Shown here: positions 34,109 to 34,186 of the stretch, piece after piece
Numbering within the stretch: the stretch's first letter is position 1
Layout: each line of letters opens with the position of its first letter
Assembly (NCBI RefSeq): GCF_014696385.1
Contig: NZ_JACJQB010000037.1
Span: forward strand, 1 to 34,186
Direction of reading: 5' to 3'
DNA: 34,186 bases
From: Pseudanabaena mucicola FACHB-723
Lineage (GTDB): Bacteria; Cyanobacteriota; Cyanobacteriia; Pseudanabaenales; Pseudanabaenaceae
The notes under the pieces: model-generated
Told to the model about the DNA's origin: nothing
Database searches by the model: none
Seen by the model: the letters and a program-made list of their open reading frames with translations, nothing else
Position numbers and translations under genes: made by a program

Positions 34109-34186
34109 ATGAAGGTCAAAGATAATATGCCGAAGAAAATCAAAGCCAAGCCGAAAGATACTCTTAGGAAAGTGACCATGCTTTTT
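34109..34186 (+). CDS. Possible start of a gene running off the window
   Basis: An open frame from ATG 34109 reads MKVKDNMPKKIKAKPKDTLR and continues to the window edge without a stop. It is Lys-rich. An AGAAGG about 18 bp upstream is too far to be a good ribosome site. Only 26 codons are visible, so the gene status is uncertain. Confidence 0.25.
   Translation, partial: MKVKDNMPKKIKAKPKDTLRKVTMLF

Overview
The window is chromosomal DNA from a cyanobacterium, most likely a filamentous Pseudanabaena-like lineage (the genus is an inference). Supporting signs are the very frequent HIP1 octamer GCGATCGC (for example 735-742), AT-leaning spacers, a dual-function FBPase/SBPase (glpX) next to hemA, an HHL1-like protein known only from oxygenic phototrophs, a type 2 NAD(P)H dehydrogenase, and Uma2/PDDEXK, CHAT-TPR and multi-PAS hybrid kinase families that are expanded in cyanobacteria.

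Layout. 1-830 is a decayed zone: the end of an insertion element, a tnpB start fragment cut by it, and a PDDEXK-like gene with an internal deletion and a frameshift. 873-6464 holds a Uma2 protein, ispG (isoprenoids), a creatininase-family hydrolase overlapping ruvB (recombination), and ndh. 6706-9621 has an intronless tRNA-Leu(UAA), an ArsC/Spx-like thioredoxin-fold protein, a small basic protein, and a purF-VOC pair overlapping by 4 nt. 9949-13588 has a membrane protein, glpX (Calvin cycle/gluconeogenesis) and hemA (tetrapyrroles). 13764-17619 has a second Uma2 gene, a gspE/pilB-type ATPase interrupted by one in-frame TGA, a pentapeptide-repeat protein and the HHL1-like gene. 17674-24266 has an O-antigen-ligase-type membrane protein, a Gfo/Idh/MocA oxidoreductase, a TerB/DUF697/SHOCT-like protein, a membrane-anchored propeller protein and an extended glutathione S-transferase. 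24415-31236 has a dead transposase, a 1064-residue hybrid histidine kinase and an exported TPR-CHAT protein. 31245-34186 has pyrD, an orphan gvpG-like gene, an LD-carboxypeptidase and an unknown small protein.

Most genes are independent housekeeping units. Tight couplings are limited to the creatininase/ruvB overlap, the purF/VOC ATGA overlap and possibly the kinase/CHAT pair.

The most unusual structure is in the spacers. There is a family of roughly 100-bp palindromic elements (9806-9905, 12062-12163, 16914-17017, and a decayed copy at 13631-13711). Their ends resemble the insertion-element end at 82-100, and their stems differ in sequence but stay perfectly paired. Alongside them is a set of long hairpins with 3-nt loops inside a GCG/CGC core, placed at gene ends. 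No CRISPR array, rRNA or riboswitch was recognised.
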